NCBI RefSeq assembly: GCF_964340395.1
Contig: NC_135562.1
Span: forward strand, 1,590,001-1,654,000
Direction of reading: 5' to 3'
Source of the DNA: Glandiceps talaboti
Taxonomy: Eukaryota; Hemichordata; Enteropneusta; Spengelidae
DNA length: 64,000 nucleotides
A program made the position numbers and the translations under genes. Under the pieces are notes generated by a model. The model was not told the DNA's origin and did no database searches. It saw nothing but the letters and a program-made list of their open reading frames with translations. Of the stretch, positions 63,361-64,000 are shown piece by piece; the first letter of the stretch is position 1; each line of letters begins with the position of its first letter.

Positions 63361-64000
63361 AGACAGGTTTACACGTCCACACACAGAAATTAAAAGAGAA
63401 CTTGTTAAAAAAATGTTGCTATCAAATTTTTTCTACACAATAGTAAGTTTTCCAGTTCCACTATGCATTGGATTTTTACTCTCCTTTTTTTGTAAGATTT
63501 TTGATACAAAAATGATCCAAAGTGTCCACTTTTATGGATTTATTACTCTGGTAATCAAGGCTTCAGTTTACTTAGATAGACACAAACTAAAACTATTGTT
63601 GTAACATGTTCATACAATATTGCTAAGATATTTATGGACATTGGTTTAATTCATTATAGTCTCAGTAGGGAAGCGTCTCTGAAAACTAGTTCTATAAACT
63701 TACAGTGGACTGTTTTGGGACTTCCAATATTTACACTACAATGATCACATGGTGATTCGATAACAGAGGAACTGCTATCACTCACTTGTGTAATCTACTA
63801 CATAATAGTTTTAGTTTGTGCCTATCTTAGTAAACCAAAGCCTGCATTACCAGTGTCGTATTTGCAACAAAACCAGTACTTACAACAATCTAGACATGCA
63901 TAATATATAAAAATGTGTTCAGAAAATATTTGCAATTTTTATATTACTGAAGTATCTGAAAACAAATTCCATTAATATATTTGTTTATGGTAATCTGCAT

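Noticed and set aside
63237-64000. Selenocysteine exon and SECIS downstream of SELENOI
   Set aside because: I found no in-frame TGA context resembling the vertebrate Sec tail and could not identify a SECIS by eye; left as a question in the findings.

Overview
This is a 64 kb piece of an animal nuclear genome. It is AT-rich and gene-sparse, with spliced genes, GT-AG introns, poly(A) signals and very many microsatellites and foldback elements. The families present (calmodulin-like, polyubiquitin, EndoU nuclease, ethanolaminephosphotransferase) and the repeat style suggest a marine invertebrate. The sequence alone does not let me name the species or phylum.

Four intact genes can be modelled exon by exon. 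(1) A five-exon plus-strand calmodulin-like gene (13734-17260, 153 aa) has four canonical EF-hand loops and introns at calmodulin positions. (2) A minus-strand polyubiquitin gene (29062-31119) has nine head-to-tail ubiquitin units, a 5'-UTR intron, a TATA box, CCAAT boxes and a heat-shock-type element. (3) A minus-strand XendoU-family endoribonuclease gene (42955-48399, 282 aa) has six coding exons. (4) A plus-strand nine-exon EPT1/SELENOI ethanolaminephosphotransferase gene (52500-63236, 395 aa) ends without a selenocysteine. Genes 3 and 4 are divergent, with an inferred shared promoter of under 400 bp.

The stretch from 17.8 to 24.5 kb is a decayed accessory region. It holds two orphan minus-strand exons (CUB-like, then a transmembrane segment) whose splice phases fit each other but which carry one frameshift and one stop. 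It also holds a broken LINE reverse transcriptase, a ~96 bp tandem array, an Ig-like exon candidate and an inverted duplication of an unidentified protein-like segment.

The first coding intron of the EndoU gene contains a ~1.84 kb inverted-repeat DNA element with two broken reading frames, one resembling a SAP motif. Two foldback MITEs with 9-bp target duplications of Mutator type lie inside it. Downstream, the last bases of EndoU exon 2 together with its 5' splice site have been amplified into a minisatellite.

The rest is intergenic or intronic. It includes a 2.1 kb array of a 28-bp unit at 35.65-37.79 kb, a pair of opposed tandem arrays at 39.2-39.8 kb, a three-copy MITE family, SINE-like fragments, several foldbacks and dozens of simple repeats. 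I see no RNA genes, CRISPR arrays or prokaryotic features. The genes do not form one pathway; they are ordinary housekeeping or signalling genes in a repeat-rich neighbourhood.
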